Shown here piece after piece: positions 6,350 to 7,571 of a stretch of 7,571 nucleotides of DNA. The notes below the pieces were generated by a model, which was given only the letters and a program-made list of their open reading frames with translations, made no database searches and was not told where the DNA came from. Numbering within the stretch: the first letter of the stretch is position 1; each line of letters begins with the position of its first letter. The DNA is from Gammaproteobacteria bacterium (GTDB taxonomy: Bacteria > Pseudomonadota > Gammaproteobacteria > Steroidobacterales > Woeseiaceae): assembly GCA_029881015.1 (NCBI GenBank), contig JAOUNK010000160.1, positions 1-7,571 of the forward strand, given 5' to 3'. Position numbers and translations under genes: made by a program.

Positions 6350-7549
6350 ATGAACGAGAAACGCACTTTCACCACGGTACTGCTGCTGACGACGACCTGC
6401 ATTCTTGCCGCTTGCGGCGGTGCAGGCGGCGACCAGGGTCCGCACAGCTATTTGCCGCCGGTCCAGTCGATCGATATCCCCGTGCAGACAGATGATGGCT
6501 GGGATACTGCATCGCTTGCTGCCGTTGGAATCGACGCTGCGCCAATCATCGATGCCGTCAACGAGATCCGGAGGGGTACTTACAACGAAATACACGGACT
6601 CGTTATCGTCAAGGACGGCAAGCTTGTGCTGGAGGAGTATGGCAGTGGGCGGATGTACAGCCACGGAAGCCCGGATTTTTTCGGCCCGGTGATCGATTTT
6701 GACAGGGACGAGCTACACATCGTTCATTCGGTGTCAAAGAGCTATATGTCGACACTCGTCGGAATTGCGATACAGGAAGGATACATCGAGAGCGAGCGAT
6801 CCAGCCTGCTCGCTCAGTTTCCCGAGCATTATGATCCGGACCAGCCCGGTAAGGCCGATATCCTGCTCGAGCACGTCATGTCCATGACTTCGGGCCTGGA
6901 GTGGAACGAATGGGATGTTGCTGCCCTGGATTTCGAGAATAGTGATGCCCTTCGGTTTCAGAGAGCATTAGACCCGTCGGCGTATTTCCTCGGCAAGCCC
7001 CTGCTTCACGAGCCGGGGACATCCTTCTACTACAATACCGGCGGCTTCCAGATGATGGGCGAGGTCCTTCGCAGATCGACCGGGATGCCGCTTGACCAGT
7101 TTGCTGCGCAACAGCTATTCGATCCGCTCGGCATCACGAATTTCTACTGGCCACAATTCGAACACGGTCCCGTCTACATTGTTGGTGATATCTATCTGAG
7201 ACCAAGGGACATGGCCAAGCTGGGGCAGCTGGTTCTCCAGGAAGGGCAGTGGGACGGACAGCAAATCGTACCGGCTGAGTGGTTTCGAAGGGCGACCACC
7301 GAGTTCATATCTGTTACTGACATTGGCTTCAAGGGCTACTCGGGTTACGGGCACTTCTGGTGGTTGAAATCGTTCAATGTAGGTGGTGAAACAATCGAGG
7401 CCATCCACGCCGACGGTCTTGCTGGCCAGGCCATCATGATATTCCCAGCACTGGATCTTGTTGTTGTAGTGACTGGCGGCAACTACGACCGGGCCTCGCT
7501 GGAGCACGATCTGGTAGCCAACCACTTACTGCCGGCAGTCATCGGGTAG
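6350..7549 (+). CDS. Lipoprotein serine hydrolase of the class C beta-lactamase / family VIII esterase superfamily
   Basis: The product is 399 residues from the ATG at 6350, set by GAGGGA seven bases upstream and by the lipoprotein signal that follows (MNEKRTFTTVLLL...). The lipobox ILAAC places the acylated Cys at residue 22. The next residues are Gly, with no Asp at +2, which suggests transfer to the outer membrane. The catalytic domain (PF00144 type) spans about 55-395. Its Ser-x-x-Lys motif is SVSK at 127-130 in HSVSKSYMS, and its Tyr-x-Asn motif is YYN at 227-229 in FYYNTGG. The third motif region is HADGLAGQ (353-360), followed by LDLVVVVTGG. MTSGLEW near 179 and LLHEPGTSF near 218 are also usual for this family. 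Members hydrolyse esters or amides through an acyl-serine intermediate; substrates range from beta-lactams and peptides to amide oligomers and esters. The sequence does not tell which, and beta-lactamase activity should not be assumed. The gene stands divergent from the outer-membrane protein. The last 22 bases of the window, after its TAG, hold nothing recognisable. Confidence 0.88.
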   Translation: MNEKRTFTTVLLLTTTCILAACGGAGGDQGPHSYLPPVQSIDIPVQTDDGWDTASLAAVGIDAAPIIDAVNEIRRGTYNEIHGLVIVKDGKLVLEEYGSGRMYSHGSPDFFGPVIDFDRDELHIVHSVSKSYMSTLVGIAIQEGYIESERSSLLAQFPEHYDPDQPGKADILLEHVMSMTSGLEWNEWDVAALDFENSDALRFQRALDPSAYFLGKPLLHEPGTSFYYNTGGFQMMGEVLRRSTGMPLDQFAAQQLFDPLGITNFYWPQFEHGPVYIVGDIYLRPRDMAKLGQLVLQEGQWDGQQIVPAEWFRRATTEFISVTDIGFKGYSGYGHFWWLKSFNVGGETIEAIHADGLAGQAIMIFPALDLVVVVTGGNYDRASLEHDLVANHLLPAVIG

Positions 7550-7571
7550 CAGAGGTTATAAATTGACTCAA

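Noticed and set aside
6350..7549. Reading the serine hydrolase as a beta-lactamase resistance gene
   Set aside because: The shared Ser-x-x-Lys and Tyr-x-Asn motifs define a broad superfamily of esterases, amidases and peptidases. The lipoprotein form and the HADGLAGQ third motif do not point to AmpC.
1..7571. CRISPR array, tRNA, rRNA, insertion sequence or prophage signals
   Set aside because: No regularly spaced repeats, cloverleaf-type sequence, transposase-like ORF or terminal inverted repeats with target duplication were seen on either strand.

Overview
The window is GC-rich bacterial DNA. It carries an outer-membrane beta-barrel protein, a lipoprotein with a Gram-negative type lipobox, and a membrane domain typical of proteobacterial TPR/adenylate-cyclase proteins. 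These suggest a Gram-negative proteobacterium, most likely an environmental gammaproteobacterium. That placement is inferred from gene style, with no marker gene to confirm it. No rRNA, tRNA, CRISPR array, insertion sequence or phage gene was seen.

Layout, left to right: (1) the 3' end of a bactofilin gene on the plus strand, cut by the window edge. (2) A convergent 106-base spacer with small hairpins. (3) On the minus strand, a large protein with a signal peptide, TPR-type helices, an Ig-like domain, one membrane segment and a C-terminal STAND/AAA-type ATPase. A 29-codon hydrophobic small ORF with a strong ribosome binding site lies just upstream of it on the same strand. (4) A divergent control region with an inverted repeat, a good -10-like hexamer and a possible 31-codon leader. 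(5) On the plus strand, a protein with an N-terminal OmpR/CadC-type winged helix, a second STAND/AAA-type ATPase of the same type, and a C-terminal two-helix membrane domain. (6) Convergent to it, with one base between the two stop codons, a minus-strand FadL/PorV-like outer-membrane protein. (7) Divergent from that, a plus-strand lipoprotein serine hydrolase of the class C beta-lactamase/esterase superfamily, complete just before the window ends.

The most interesting part is the divergent pair in the middle (450-4751). Two membrane-bound proteins carry related ATPase modules. One is predicted to face the periplasm with TPR and Ig-like domains, and the other carries a DNA-binding domain in the cytoplasm. 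They share a control region that also holds a small membrane-peptide ORF. A reasonable inference is a membrane-tethered signalling system in which the first protein senses an envelope state and the second acts on transcription. Nothing in the sequence proves that the two interact. The bactofilin, the outer-membrane protein and the hydrolase look like ordinary neighbours and need not belong to the system.
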